Shown: positions 25,852-40,603, counted from the stretch's first letter. The stretch: DNA of 64,000 nt from Gyrodactylus bullatarudis (GCA_012064415.1 SSNU01000207.1:1-64000), one strand, 5' to 3'. Notes: generated by a model from the sequence alone, not told the origin. Numbers and translations are program-made.

Positions 25852-28800
25852 TCAATTTATATCACTAATCAGGTTTTCTGAAGAAGTCGATGAAGTCGTT
25901 GTAGTAGTTTGTAAAGTAGATTTGAAAAATTTATTAGCTCTACGTTTGATGAGGCGATTTTCATCAAGATAAAATCGATTCTCCATCGTCCCGTTTGATG
26001 AGCATGGTTGGTTGACAAATTGATTCTTGGTTGAATCTATAAAACCAGGTGGTGGACGCTCGTTCCTCTGTCTATCTGGTATTTCTGGCAAGTTTTGAGT
26101 TCTCATCTGACGTGCCATCAACTTTTTGTTATATTTTGTTCTGAAACGGTTCCAAATAATCTCGACAACCCTTCCAGCAACTAGTCGACTTATATTGATT
26201 GAAATGAAGCGAATTACCAAGACCCCATCTTGACCCAAGACATACTCGGTAAAGATTTTTACCAATTTCTTATCCGACTCTTTTGTAATTGAAATAGGAA
26301 TTGTAGAATCTCTGAATATTTGGAAAGCATCATCTATAGGTTCTGGTTGGGGGGATGGGCTTTTGAGATTAAGGCTAGCCTTTTTATGACTTGATTGAAC
26401 ATTTTTAGGATCATTATTCTTATCTAGAGGCTCTTCTTGATTGGAAGTATGCTGATGTGAACTCATAACTGAAGGATGCAATGACCTGCGTTCCACTAGA
26501 AGACCTTTGATGAATTCTATTCGATTACTTTCAAAGCTACATCGATAGCACCATTTTAGGAAACTAAAGATATTGATTAGACTAACTGCATTTATCCAAA
26601 ACCATAGGAATACATAAATTTTTTCATTAAACATATTGCCACTAAGTACACATTGAACTGTTAGTGTATGCAGATTTGAGCCAAGCTTGCGCAAGTCCAA
26701 GTCGCACAAGGTTACTCGGGGAAAGGCACCAGTTTCTGTCCAATCTTCTCCCGTCCATAAACCCTTGTAGAGAATCCAGAATCCGAAAAATAACGATTTG
26801 GTATTCAGATATCTGGAAAACAGAATTATAATCAATACTTTGGCCTAGTACATAGTAAGTGAGTACAAACCTTTGCATAAAGAAAATTTGTCCGACAGAA
26901 TTCAACAGGTACAATGCCTTTGTGATAACATAGAGAATCATCAAGTATGACGAAGATTTGCTTGATAGTTTGCGTTCTTTTCTAGAAAAGTAGAAAAAAG
27001 TAAAAAAAAAAAGTAATTCCAAATTTTTTGAACTTTGAGTTGAAAAATGTTGCTGATTTCAAAGTGAGAAATTGATAAAAAGTTGATTTTAAGGGTCTGA
27101 TTCAGCAAATTTGATTTCTTTGTCTAATCGTGATCATGAAAATCAACTTTAGATCACTTGCTCACTTTGAAATCAGCAAAATATCTTGCAAAAACTTGCT
27201 TTAGTTAAAAATTACTTTTTTGACTTCATTTCTGAAAGGATGGGCCCGAAAACATTTTCCTGGACATCTGGAGATGCTTGAAAGGATTCCATCATTGAAG
27301 TAACAACCCTTTCGTCCATTTCACCATTAGCGAGTCGTTCAGCTCTGCGCTTTTTGTAATAATTCTGGAAATGCTTCCTATGTCGCATGAAGAGAGCATC
27401 TTCAAGATGACGGACTATGAAGAATAACTGGTCATTTTTTGATTCATAATTTTCACTAATACTCTGACTTTTTGTTGCTAAATCCATGATTGTCCATAGC
27501 TGAATACATAGAGAAGAAATAATAAATTTCCAAATTAAAGTTTATGAAAACTCGCAAGATAACTTTCTCAATTACTCAATTGAAAGAGTTCAAGTTTTTA
27601 AAAGAGATTTTTCCAAACCAACTTTTTAGAGAATATGGGACATAAACTGTAGAAAAGATGTCTCTCTCCAGAATTTATTGCGTCTGGGAAATCAATAAAA
27701 TTTCCAGACATTTCTATCTATAGCAAAGGGATAGAGAGCGTACACAAAAATGAATATTAGCCAGAAGAAATAAAAATTTTACTTTATTTATTTATTTTAA
27801 TGAAATTGAAAAAATTTTCTAATTTCCATAAGAGGGCATTTTTACTTCCATGAATCTTTCTTCTTGAAGCCGAAATTACAATTGGCTTGCTGAAATGTCA
27901 GCCAATGTAAATTGTAAATTCTCTTCTTGATTTTGAGCTCGGCATGGGGCCAAGAGGGGGAAAATAAACGTACAACTTGATCTATAGATGGTAAAGAGCT
28001 ATCAAGGTAGTCTTTAACAAATGCTATAGAATGCCTTTCAAAATTAGAATAGCTGACATTGTTTGCATTTCAACAAGAGATAAGATCGAAGCTTATACTT
28101 TTACCAATAATGAATTCAAAACATTTTTTTTTCAACGAATCTTGTAATTAAGATAAAAACTGTCTAAATTTGTTGAAATCAATAGTGAACAGGAAGGAAA
28201 CTCTAAACTCATTATATCACAAAAAATCTTAAAGGTTAAGATTTTATTCGATAAGTTGATCAACTATTAGGGCAGGGTTGAATTTTCCGATTGAAATATC
28301 AATGTTAAGCATGAATTTCTATTGGAACATGGCTTCTCCTATAAAAGTCTTAAATCTTCTAAATTATCACTCGAATTTCGATAAATTTTTACTACAAAAT
28401 CACTAAAATATTATTTTTCTTCACCAAAGATCTGGCCATAAAAAGATGCATAACCATTAGAATAAGACAGAAATTTTAAATTTTCGAGTTTACACTTTCA
28501 TCTGATAGAAAATCAGAGAAGAAAAAATTCCTATTGAACCTTATATACATTTTGAATTTCATTTAGATATGCATAATTTCAATTGAAGATTGCGCCATCA
28601 TTTTTTAATGAATTTTACTACGAGAAATGATAAAGTTATTAGACACGCTAAGATCTCTTCAAATCAGGTTTTCACCTCAAATAAATTTTAAATATATTCT
28701 GAAGACACCCTGGAAAAATTAGCCATTTTAGGGAAATTGGGATTAGAAAATATTAGAGCATCAACATTTTTGAATTTAGTTTACAAAAACAGTGATTACG

Positions 28801-31800
28801 GAGAATAAAGAATCCATTGGAAGCATCAAATAGAAAAGTGTTAGGGTAAAAATGTTTGACTAGCTCGAAGCGTGTCAAAATGTCTCAAAGAAGTTGGAAA
28901 AGGTTTCATTTACGAAAAAAGTATAATTTTCCCATCACACAATAAGGTTATTTACCCATTTACCATCTTTGTTAGATTAAACATTTACATTTATGTATGG
29001 AACCATAAAGTACAACACAAAACGTAAGCATCTTTAATAAAAATAAATTGTTTATAGGAAATCATTAAAAGTTGGCAAAAAAGTTGTAATTTTTATCTCT
29101 GTATTTTTTCGTCTTTATGAAATATCGAGGTTAATTTTTGCATAAATTTTGAAAAATATTTTCCTTTAAAAAATGAATTTGTACTTGGAAATTTCTCTAG
29201 TATAATTTGCTTGTTAATATTTCTTTAAAGGGAACAAGGTAAACGTAGATGAAAGATAATTAGGTGAAAATCAATAAATGGCCATTAAACTTGAATTGGG
29301 AAAAAGTTTAATGATCCATGGAAAGTTTTTCTCATTGTTACCTCTCCAGGGAATATCGGCGAGTTAAATTAATGATTTTTAGGTATGCATAAATTTACCC
29401 TTTTTTCGATCAACAAAACGAATGCAAAAAATGAATAATTACAGCGTATATCGATTGGATTAGATGAATTTTCCTGCTCCCTAATTTAATTATTTAGTCT
29501 AGTATGATGATTCTGAATACATCAGGAGTTTTACGCTAAATTCATTGAGATTCTATGTCATTCGTTTTGGATGTAAAAAAATACTGCTCCTATATCTGAA
29601 TGAATGGAATCAGTTAGAATTAAAAAAAATTGAATTAATTGTGAGCTTATTTAAAAAGTATGGCGTAAAGAAAGCATTCTAAGTCAATGTGATAAATGAA
29701 TAAATCCTTGATGGCATTCATGTACCAAAATTACTTTCCTGACATTCAAAAATGCAGAATATAACAGATAGGTAAAGCAAGAAAGTATGTTTCTCACTAA
29801 AGACTAAAAAATTTGATTGATATATTCACTATTTTTCTGTAAATGTTGACTTTGTACAATTCATTTTGGGTTTCCTGACGTGTATATGACAGATTGATGT
29901 TAACTAAACACTACAAAATCTATCTCGTACTATAACTACTGTATTAATTGATAAAAAATAGATAAAATCTCTAAGAAATAATTCTAACCTCAGAGAGTAG
30001 TTAAAACTATATAAAGAAGAAATAGAAATTTAACAATCTAATGATCTACGTTTTCACAAAATATCGATTAGCCCAGGTCGGAATTGATTGGTTAATTAGA
30101 ACTTCTAATTTAGAAGTTATCAACTGAGAAAATAGTTTTAGTAATTTAAGGTATATTGGTCAATTCTAAGATTTAAATCAATTAGAGCACTTCAGCTTTT
30201 TAGATACATATTGCAGAGGGTTCAGATTACAAGCGTCTTGTCCACAATCTTAGTCCCGAAACTTCGGTAAGATTCTTTGGAAAAATGCTCAGGCTCTTCA
30301 ATGGAAAAGTACAAAGAGAGATAAATGCAAGATAATGCTCCCATTGGGTTTCCTTGCAACCCTCTTGAATCGCTTTTACTTCCTGGAGAAATTGTCTCCT
30401 TTACTTTTGATCTGGGTTTCAGTATTGTTTTAAAATTAAAAATTAATCCCTATTCAAACTTTTTAAAAAATATTCAGAAATTCTCAAAAACTATAGCATT
30501 TAAACTTGAAGCTTAGTTCTAAGTTATTTTGATCATTTATTTCCTCTTTTATACGATATATCCAAATAAGGATTCTTGCAATGCACTTATCTCGATCTCG
30601 AGGCTACAGCCAATGTGGATCAGAAGATATGCTCGTATAATCTGAAGAATAAACCAAACTCAAGAGAATCAAATATTATATTTTAAAAAGTATTGTATGA
30701 TAATGTTTATTTTGTAATAATGATTTACCTATGCTGTACGTACATCAATATAATCTTTCTAACAAAAAAAACTTCTCACTAAAAGTTCCTATAACTTGAG
30801 AAATTTTAGCAACTCATTATTATTCATTCAAGCCTCAGAAAATACTTTGTTTACCACACATTCGATAGGAAATTTATTAATCTCCTGGAATACGCAAAGA
30901 TCTTGACTCTATCATTCTTCAAACTCGTGCTATAATAATTTAAAGAGAGTTGATTTTTTTCAAAAAATTAATTTTTGTTTAAAACGTTTTTTTGAAAACC
31001 TACTTCCCAGGGTCATAGGTAGAAAGTAAGATAACTTATATCGAGGGATCATACCTCTAGAATTCAAATATGCAATCGCCTGAACTGTATCTGCTAAAGC
31101 AACGAAGATAACCAGTTTTTGGATAAAAAATGACCCGTTTTTTGATCGATCACTTCTGAACCAAGAATAATTGCGTTAAAACAACTGCAGATTCGTAATC
31201 AGCGTATTCACGAAAAAAATATTGAATGCGAAAAAAAATTCTCTGAGACTTTAAGCGTCAAAGGTTGATGCTCGATGTCGATGGAAAATTGATCCAAATT
31301 TAATTTACAATCAAGAAATACTAAATCTAAAGGGATGGATGGAAAGTAAATAAATCCCATTCAATAGCATCCCAGCTGTATTTTTATTGTTGAAAATTGG
31401 AATTCAATTAACTTGACAAGTCAATAATGTATATTTATCAAATATACAAATGAAAATTTCCCCTAGAGAGTGAAAATTGCTTGAAGAAAAAGAATTTCCC
31501 CTCTATAAATTTGAGGATACAGTCTCCGCTGGTTAGATAGATAATTGAATGTAGATTTTGAATTGTCTACAGAGAGGAATTTTGTAATATATAAAAACTA
31601 TTTTCCTTCATATGTGAAATATCCCTCTTTTATGTGTGATAATTTATTTCTTTAGGGGGAAATTATAAAAATTTTTTATTAGCACAACTAGGAGCAACGC
31701 GATGGATGCCCTATAAATTGAATGATGTTGTTATGCATTTACTGGGTTATGTTGGTTACTGGGTAATATGAGTAAAAGCCTAGAGTACGTTTTAGTTAGT

Positions 31801-34800
31801 TAATAAACTCTTCACCTAGATCTCCAGGTTGAAGTATCGGATGTATTTTAAACTATATACAGAGATATATAGAGATCAAAACCAGATATAGCTATAGAAA
31901 AGTTGAACCAAATTGCAGTTGGAAATTTTAAGGTTAATAATGGGGTCTCTAATTACAGGATAATTTTTTATCGAAAATCAATAACCAGATAGTTTTTATT
32001 TTACATACAAGGCCCAAGAATTCGAATTAATCCATTTTGATACAGATGGAATGTATTAGCTTGTATAATGTTATTCCTGTCACGGAGAGAATTTGCCATT
32101 AGGAAAATAATTTGCAATGTCATCTACTCTCGCTAGAAACTACACAGAAAGAAGCAAAGATTATTATTAGGGAATTTTTTACTTGTGATATGTCACTTCC
32201 TGTCAAAAATATAACGACACAACAAAAAATGCATGAAATTATTATTTTTTTCCACTTCAAATGTTCGCTTTTTTGGTTTTTTTCATTCATATTTAAACTT
32301 TCATCTATGCAATCGATTTCTTTTACAATTCTTTTTGGTAAAAATGAAAAGATTTTAAGACAAATACAATTAAATAGCAACTTGATGATGAATTATTTCA
32401 TCTAAAATGCACATTTGAAAAGAAGTTAATAACTCTTCAACGTTTGAATGTTGGTTCGCTCTTAAGATCAATATCTTCTTAGCATACACGGATAGAAATT
32501 CTTGCCTTTTAATTAAACATTAACGTTTTAAATAGTGGATTATTTTTGTAGAATTAAAGTTATCAGTAAAAAAAATTACCTGAGAAACCTTAAAATTGGC
32601 CAAATAAAACCTTAAAAAAAGGACTCAAAAAATATAAGTAGAATACGAAGAAGTAATGGGAAAAAAATCAAAATTTTTTTATCTCGTATTCATTGTATAA
32701 TTTTTCAAGTTTAAATTAGATTCTGTCTTTAATAATGGCTTATTGCAATCTACGATTAAAGAGTCATTTTTGTTTTTCATTGAGAACAGTGAAATACTAA
32801 ACTTGTACGATTAGTTTTTTCTGTTGGGACCTGATTTTTTATTAAAATTCTAATTCGAATGAATACGCGTTCTTAAGCCTGAAAATTTTAAATAGTGTGG
32901 CATATTCTAAAAATACCTTATCGATCATGTCATTTTATCGACACATTAAAATTATGTTTTTTTTATAACACCTGATTTTTTAAATGATCTTATATATAAA
33001 TGGGATAAAACATAAGCATTTTGTTACTAATCTCTCAGTATTTCAAGATTCAAATGTTACTGGCTTAAAATGTTCATCTTTATCAAATGAGTCTTGGCTT
33101 CTGTTTTATTCTACCATCAACGTATGGATTATTTTTAATCCTAGTGGAAATCTCAAGTAAAATATATCCCTGAGAAGAGAAAAATTGAGAAATTTTCATC
33201 TTTCCATTCACAGTGCTATAAATTCTCTTAATAATAACTGAAAAATAAAGAGATTATTGATCCGTACAATTTTATCTCAATACACCACAGTTTCCTCACC
33301 ACCATCATTCATTTATATGTAGAAATATATATACTATTACGTTGATTCCATCCTCGTCCTAGATCATTCTCAAGTTTCATTTCTGATGAGAAATCTTTTC
33401 TCGCCAATGCTAATAATTTCTTTATATTTTTATCAAATTCACACATCTTTATCGAATCTAATATTCTACCATGATGTCCGCCAAGTTGTATAATTTTTCT
33501 AATTTTTTCCAAAATTCTTTCAGTTAATCTACGCACATTCATGTCCCCATCCAATGAAGATGAAGCAATAACTTTTGTACGTTATTTGAACGGAAGGAAA
33601 TTTCTCTTGTTCGCAGTACAGAAAAAGTCATTCCTAAATGTACATTGTACTCAGATGTGATAACGTAACATGAAAGAATTCAAATAAATTTTCTTCGGCA
33701 AACCACAATCTTTTTTTTGAAAATCTCATGGATTTCAAAAGAGAAGAAATCGAAGAGTTAACACGAATCTCATTAAATATATCATGAAGATGGGTAAAAA
33801 ACATGACCTTACATATATTTTCCCCCTCGAGCAGGATATTGAACAGATTTTAATCCATTCTTGTCTGTTTGCTCCTACTTTTGCTACTGCTCAATAATTC
33901 ATAAATCATCTATCCATCATTCCTAAACTGCTGATTCACATACCAGGCAAAGTCAACCGAATCTGAGCAGGATGATAATAAGCTTCCAGTTGCATTCATT
34001 AACCATAGTAATGTAGAGTAATGTTCATTTTTGACAGACAAGAAAAGGGAACAATCTTGAGTCCCCTCCTCCTACTCTCACTGTTTCTCACTTGGTAGTC
34101 GTTTACTCGTTCAAATTGACAAATGAGAGAGTCACTTTCAGTTGTGTTTCTTCTGGCTTTTGATTAATCTGTACGTGAATCGATAAATTTTCCTCGACAA
34201 CTACTGCTAGTGGCAAGGAAATTTATTGAAAACAAATGTGTCAAGAATCATAAAGTAATCATAATAAAGAAATTTAGAATTAGAGAAAATAAAATGGAGA
34301 AAATGATGAATTATTCATTATTTTCAGTACACACTCTAAACGTAGTGTTTTAGTTTTTATTTTTGAAAAAAAGGAGAAGATTAATCAATAGTAGTTGAAA
34401 AAGTAAAAAAGATTAAAAGGAAAACTACAAAGAATTATCTTGATAAAATTACATATCAAAACTTTTGGGGATCACTTTCATTGTACATTTTTCTTTACAT
34501 GGTATATTATTCCAATTTTTATGGATCCAAGTCTGGAAATTTTAGTGCAAATTTCATTTTTGCAGAATTCTATGACAATTGTATTTCAGTTTGTTATTTT
34601 TTAAAACATCTTTAAGTCTATTAACTCTATTATGGTTATCGTTTAGAAACTCAGTTGAGATTCCCCTAAAGACACAAAAGATGCAGCTCAAATTTCGAGA
34701 CTCTCTTTCTACTTTGGGGATAAAGTAGAATGAATGGAATTGTAATTTCTATTTTGGCAAAACTTTTGAATAAAGAAATATATTTCCTTTATGTATGAAT

Positions 34801-36456
34801 ACATATTGTTTCCTTTAATAATTGTTAAGAATAAAAGAATGTTCTCTATTATTAAAAGTTTTATCATTGTTCATAGAAAAGATATTTTTTTCTTAATTTT
34901 ACTTATCCTATATGTAATATTGAGAAGGTAATATACTTTTAAGACTAACGGAATTTTAAACTTTTTTTATTCAAAAGTCTATCCATCTATGACCCCTTTA
35001 TGAAAAATAATAAATTCATGAAAAATGCCGCCAGTACGAATTCCTACATCCAAATCCTACAAAAGAGACATAAAATGAGGAATGGGAATTTTTTATTTAT
35101 TAAACAACAAAATAAAAGAGACTTGAAAGGGTTATATAATATGTAAAGAAGATTCCTTTGACTAAAACCTGCAAGGGTGATTCTCCTTCACAACAGAATG
35201 GATACAATCGGAATTTATTTATGAAATTTCCAAATGCCAAAAATTTATCATTTAATGTTTTAAAATATCATTCGGCTATTTTTATTTAAAGACACCCAGT
35301 AATGATACGAACGAGGAAAATTTGAATACACTATAGGATGTTAAAGAAAATCATTTTTAATTTAATTTCTAGCTGGAAAATTTTTGCATCAATAAAATTG
35401 GGAAACTTTTAATAAGGTAATAAATAAAGAGAGTAGTAATGAGAAATCGAGACATCAACTATATGTACAGCAATGAAAGTATAGAGGAATAAATACAAAA
35501 CTACACCAAATATTTGATTGTAAGCATGCAGCAGTAATCGTGAAATCTTTTTTCCCAGAGATAAATTCCCATAGATTCTATCATTCATTTACGTGGAATA
35601 AATGAAGTAGACAAATTTTATCTACACTATACTGTATCATTTAAATAATGGTAGACAATTAACTCCATTTTTGTCTGAGATCCATCAACAAGTTTTTAGC
35701 ATATTGATTCCTTTTACTCGGGATGAGTTTGTATTAATTAAAATGCATCATTTTCAAATACTCTGTTTTTGTTTAGGGTAAAGAGTTGTCAGTCATTATG
35801 CATTTTAGAGAAAAACAAAAGATATGAATTACTTTAAGATACTATATAATGTCAGCTTGACGAAAATAAAATGATAAATAATGGACAAAATAACGTAGAT
35901 TTATCTCGCTTTCAATCAAAAATAAAATCCAAAATATTTATTACCGGGAAAAAAGAATAGAGAATTCATCTTAAATATCAACATTTTACTGATAAAGATT
36001 AGTACTTTGGAGCTATTTTTCAAAGGTCAATTAACTTACGTGAATTCTTGATTGCCAATTAAACATACGCCAGAAAATACAGGGTAATGCAAATAGGGCT
36101 GCTTGAAACATGAGAATGAATGGAATCCATTGATAATAGAGCAGAGTATTTGAATGCCGTAATGTTAAATTGGTTGATATTGTCCTAACGGAACTAGGGA
36201 TATAATAAGTTGAATTTATCCAGCACATTGATTCCACATATTGTTCTTGAGCCGATGTGTATTCTGTGGGAGTCCAGCAGGCTAGAGGTTTTCCAATATA
36301 TTGGCGACTTAAAGAAATTATCGTACAAAACATGAGAATAACTGTGGTATATGCATGATTGAAACGATCAGCAAGATCATCATCTTTTCGGTGCTTAACA
36401 GAACCAATTTCGCCACTTAGGCGTGTGATCCCTGAGAGGAAACTCGCCTCGAGCAT
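25852..36456 (-). CDS. Innexin gap-junction protein
   Basis: Four exons on the minus strand: 36456-36040, 27499-27216, 26981-26871 and 26812-25852. The join closes in frame at 590 aa. Innexins are four-TM proteins that form invertebrate gap junctions and hemichannels. Visible hallmarks are TM1 with SRQYIGKPLACWTP, first extracellular loop cysteines (LACW and SMCW), the innexin signature YYQW at the start of TM2, TM3 near LYVITKALYLLNSVGQIFF, second loop cysteines in VTLCDLDLRKLG and TVQCVL, and TM4 in NEKIYVFLWFWINAV. The cytoplasmic tail is long (about 230 residues, Ser/Pro/Asn rich). Intron 1 is 8.5 kb, intron 2 is 234 nt and filled by an inverted repeat, and intron 3 is 58 nt. The paralogue cannot be named. 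The start is the only ATG ahead of the conserved N-terminal block. Confidence 0.92.
27024..27208. repeat. Short inverted repeat filling innexin intron 2
   Basis: Arms contain TGCTGATTTCAAAGTGAG and its mirror CTCACTTTGAAATCAGCA, then AAGTTGATTTT against AAAATCAACTTT. A related inverted repeat lies at 46594-46905. It occupies most of the 234-nt intron and would fold into a hairpin in the pre-mRNA. Confidence 0.6.
28240..28745 (+). repeat. Diverged relatives of the 8461-8728 repeat
   Basis: Two successive blocks in innexin intron 1 (around 28330-28560 and 28570-28740) carry motifs like ATTTTTACTACAAAATCACT and TGAATTTTACTAC. Their order resembles the 8461 and 11616 repeats, but with many differences. 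Boundaries are approximate. Confidence 0.35.
30800..31270 (+). repeat. Dispersed repeat, copy B
   Basis: Diverged second copy of the 13770-14080 repeat, inside innexin intron 1: AAGCCTCAGAAAATACTTTG, ATTCGATAGGAAAT and GAAAAAAAATTCTC in the same order, with extra sequence in the middle. The remainder of the 8.5-kb intron (27500-36039) shows no gene I can support. Confidence 0.5.
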
Positions 36457-36959
36457 ATTTAATATTTTTATTAATTAGTTTTTCATATCTTTTTAAAAGA
36501 GACTAAAAATTTTAACTTAATAAAGTCAAGACTTTACTCAATAATTCCAGTCACTGAAGAGAAGTATTAAATAAGTTTTAGCTTTGAATTCAAAAAGATT
36601 TCAAAATGATGCGTCTTAAACAAACTTTGAATTACTTCAAAAAACATACTCTTTTGTTTATTCATTTATTTAATTCAATTCATTAGAATAATGACAACTC
36701 GGAACAATGAGCAATTGACTATCCGAGGTGAGTACTTATGCTTCATTTTGATTGTTTCCGTAATAAATTACTCATTCCTAATTCCATTTTGATTTTTATC
36801 ATAGATATTTATTACTTTTACAAGAAAATCTATTAAATTTTCTCACATTATTGCTAAATTACATTCCAAAATGACTAATTTAACGTTTAAAAACCAGAAA
36901 AAAGTAACTTTATAAGAAAAATTCTATTTTACAAAATAACTTCATCTCCATCAACTTTT
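36457..36959. other. Spacer between SLC10 3' end and innexin 5' end
   Basis: About 500 bp that must hold both the SLC10 3' UTR and the innexin promoter, both on the minus strand. AT-rich; no distinct element seen. Confidence 0.4.
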
Positions 36960-39900
36960 CTAAATGACTTTTCCTCTTTTCTTTTTATCACTGGCACCAA
37001 GGCCACCCTCTCCTAATGGTTCTTCATTATTGTCAGAGATCATAACTAAACTGATATCTTCTGCATTTCTATTCTGAATGATTTTTTTATTTGAAAATAT
37101 TGAACTCTGTTTCTGCTTGTTTATGGTTTCTGGTTCTTCTTCGTATCGTTTCAATGAGTTTCCGGCGTTACTTTGTAAAGTGTACAATTCTGAAAGGTTA
37201 AGATTTGATATGCTTTGGAATCCTTTTGTATCTGGATCAATTTTTCGAATGTGTCTAAGATAAAATTGTAAATTAACTCAATAGATATTTTCTCGTAAAG
37301 GAAAAAAACTTGCTTATCATAGGATCTTTGTACAAAGGACATCATTTCATGATAAACCCAGGGTACTGGAGTGAAGAAAGATGCCCATAGGGACACCATT
37401 GATGCTAGATCTCCTTCAGGACCATGAAGACAAGTACGTAATATCACAATTGCCAGAAGCCCGTTAAAGACTGAAAATTCGGTTGAAAATGTTTTTGCTC
37501 CACTCTTCTTACACCCGCTCAAGATCCCAAAAATATAACCAATAAGAAATGCCAAGGTGATAAGAAGCAGTAATGCCAAAAGTAGCATCTTACTAACATG
37601 ATGAAAGACATAATGGTTGATGTAGACTCCTAGGGTTATTAAAAATATTCCTGCTAACAGGAGTAAAGGTCTCGTGAGCCATGTCAATAGAAATCTTGTA
37701 CATGTTGGAATATATTTATTCAACACTGTCACCAGAGTTTGCATTCCGGCTGTGAAGACAAGCCAAAATATCAAGCGATACCAATTAAATATGAGATTGA
37801 ATTTTGCATAGCCGACTATGAGAATCCATGTCGTTGCTGTGACTAGAAATTAAATTAAATGAATCGTGAGCTTTCATTTTTATCGTGAACTAAAACTTAC
37901 AAATATTTACAATAACAACGATAAGTGAGAGAAATTTCGATAAATATCTATTACCTTGAGCAAGGAACACGAGAAGATGAGCAAGTCCCCCACCCGGCAA
38001 GGTAGAGGTTACAAATAGGCCAACAGCGACTTCATTCTTCAACCGGAACAATATCGATAGGCATAATCCAATCTATTGGAATTGAGAAAAATTGAATTAA
38101 TAATTTCATAACCAGCTGGTGTATAATGATAACAATCTATTGTTTATATATATTACAATAAATGGTCATGTTCTTTTCAATTATTCACCAACGCTTGTAT
38201 CAAAACTGTCTGATCTTTCTCGATTAAATTCTTATTTCTAAATTTACACAATGTATTATGGGGATTCTTTTTCCTGTGATCCATCTCTATCAAGATTGAA
38301 TAATACAAATCGCTTTATGGTATTTTTAAAATTAGTCTGTTTTCTTGTTAAATCTAGTCCTTAGCATTTATTATCAAATTTATTTACACCCTTCTCTCCT
38401 TCCATGCATTTTTGTCGATTTGTAGAATTTTTGCGTAAATTAAAATTAAAAAGATCATCTTGTTATTCACATTCAAACCAAAAGAGACACTCTAATAAAA
38501 ACATGTGATTTATATTTAGAAATAGGATAGTAGTAGTAATAATTTTTAGTATACTGTCTAATGTAATCAATCTCTCAGAGTTTACAGAGGAAAATATTAT
38601 ATTTCAAACTTGATAAGAATGTTTTTATTCTGGACTGGATAGAAATTGACATAAACCAGATACTACAGTCTTCATTTTGGACTGGAAATTTAATTTTTTT
38701 ATACCATCCCATCGAAATTCTTGTAAATGCCAAAGAATAATTAAAATTTCTAATATATCTATGAGAAAGCCTGTTTTTCTCTCGATTGAGCAAATTGCCA
38801 ATTATAAAATTTTGTATTAAACGTACAATTGGTATAATTAATGTCTGGATAGTGACACCAATGAGAATAGGTACCATCGATGTAATATCTGATTTACATT
38901 CATCCTTGTAATTGCAACATCCCACTGACATCACGCCCATACAAACAACGGCAACTGCGCCAATATCGAACGCTAAATTGACTATTCTTGGTTTTATCAA
39001 AACTGTAATTTTTGTACTATTAATCCAGAGACTTTTATTCCCTAAATTATTCTCTTCTGATGAAATGAAAATAAAAAAAACAATATCATTAAATTTAATT
39101 CCTTTCACTTGACAAACGATCGATAAGTTCATTACACTCCCTCAAGGATACAACACACTTTAATAAATATCCTATAAAAAAATTTAATTTCAAGACATTC
39201 TTAGTCCTTGTACTTTATCTGAATGCATTCCAATTCTTATTAATGTCATGTTATTCTTCTAAAGTTTTCACCTAGAAAAGGTAGAACTCGTACATTTATA
39301 CTAACAAATATGTGACTGATGCAGAAGAGTTTCTTCAACATCTTGTTCGTAGGTATTTATTGAAAAAACAAGGTAAAATTCTTATTTAAACTTTCCAGTA
39401 CAATTCTTTGCCCAAATATTTCTAATAATTTAAAAATAAATTGTACCCATAATTTGTTATATATTTAATTGATAGTGTGACTGTATATATTACCATGGTA
39501 GAATTAATATTGCATACCTAAATTTTTGATTTCCTCATAGAATGATGTATAAATATCCAGCTTCTCTGACAGGGAATCCTTTATGCTGAGATTAAAATTA
39601 TACTTTCCCTTCATAAATAACCCGTCGGTCAATCGAATCCGGTACATTTTATCAATGGGTTGAGCATTTACAAATTCTTCTGTATGCTCAATGTCTGAAA
39701 CATCTGGATATTTTGTATCATTAACCCATACAAGGTCTACCGATATTTTACTCTTGCCAAGGCTCGCTGTATCCAAATAAAATATGTCCTCTACCTTTGT
39801 CCTTGAGTAAACTTCAAGACAATGAGCATCATCAGTACAGTCATCATTGTCACCCATCACCTCTTCGTGTGACTCATGTTTCTCCTCCGAATCAGTTGAA

Positions 39901-40603
39901 ATAACCTCTTTTGTCTTGAGTATATTGATTGCATACCTAGTGAAGATGCAAAAGAAACAAGTATATCCAAACCTCTTTCACTTTATACAAGGGAAGCTTT
40001 TCTATCAATTCTTTTCTTTTTCGATTTAATTTTGATATGTTGATTTGAAAAAAAACAATTCTAAAGATTCTAATCTCCAAGAATTATCTCATCTTTTTCC
40101 CATGCACTGTTTTTATTTGATTGATTTTCTCTATCTACTCAATTAATTTTAATTTTTTGTGAAATTTAATTTCAAAATTTCTCTTACTTATTACTGGATC
40201 GAATTCTCAGGTAAATCTTTCCAGATATATTGTTATTCCCCACCAGGCTAGTAGCAATCATAGATTTGATCTTGACAAGCTTCTCCTGTGTACAACAAGA
40301 ACATCTTGTTAGCACTTTGAGTAAATCACCCATTAATAATAAAGGATCCTCATTTGAATTCGAAGCAATTGCGGATAATTTGTGAATGTTTACAGTCCTT
40401 CTAATTTCTCGATTTATTGTCAAAGGCCATATTGTAAGCGTACAATTCAAGGTAATCTTTAAATCTGAAATGTCAACCTCCTCACCCTTTGGCAATGTTG
40501 GATCGTAGTGCTCATGATCCATATCATCGTCATGATTCAAATTCTCTAATGCATTATTTTGTAGGAATATTAGGAAAAAGATTGCATAAAAGTATCCTAA
40601 CAT
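36960..40603 (-). CDS. SLC10-family (sodium/bile-acid cotransporter-like) membrane protein
   Basis: Six exons on the minus strand: 40603-40188, 39936-39518, 39056-38827, 38072-37901, 37842-37314 and 37254-36960, giving 686 aa in frame. An N-terminal signal peptide (MLGYFYAIFFLIFLQ) leads into an acidic extracellular domain of about 280 residues with N-glycosylation sites. The SLC10 core follows: VNLAFDIGAVAVVCMGVMSV, LIGVTIQTLIIPI, then the family signature GLFVTSTLPGGGLAHLL and further hydrophobic helices. The cytoplasmic tail is short and charged. The long ectodomain recalls SLC10A3/A5 (P3) proteins rather than the compact bile-acid carriers; the substrate is unknown. The expected CxPGGN is TLPGGG here, lacking the Cys and Asn of the canonical box. 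The last intron (37313..37255, 59 nt) uses a GC donor (GCAAGT); with a GT donor the frame does not close. Confidence 0.85.

Noticed and set aside
32112..32405. 97-codon plus frame and 86-codon minus frame over the same bases in innexin intron 1
   Set aside because: Mutually overlapping, compositionally biased, no domain.
37151..37312. Unspliced C-terminal extension of the SLC10 frame
   Set aside because: Reading through the 59-nt GC-AG intron gives an unrelated tail and skips the longer charged C-terminal frame that closes in phase.
37901..37955. Possible donor at 37954 (GTAATA) ending SLC10 exon 4 early
   Set aside because: The frame continues as GNRYLSKFLSLIVV, matching the family, and a better donor (GTAAGT) follows at 37900.
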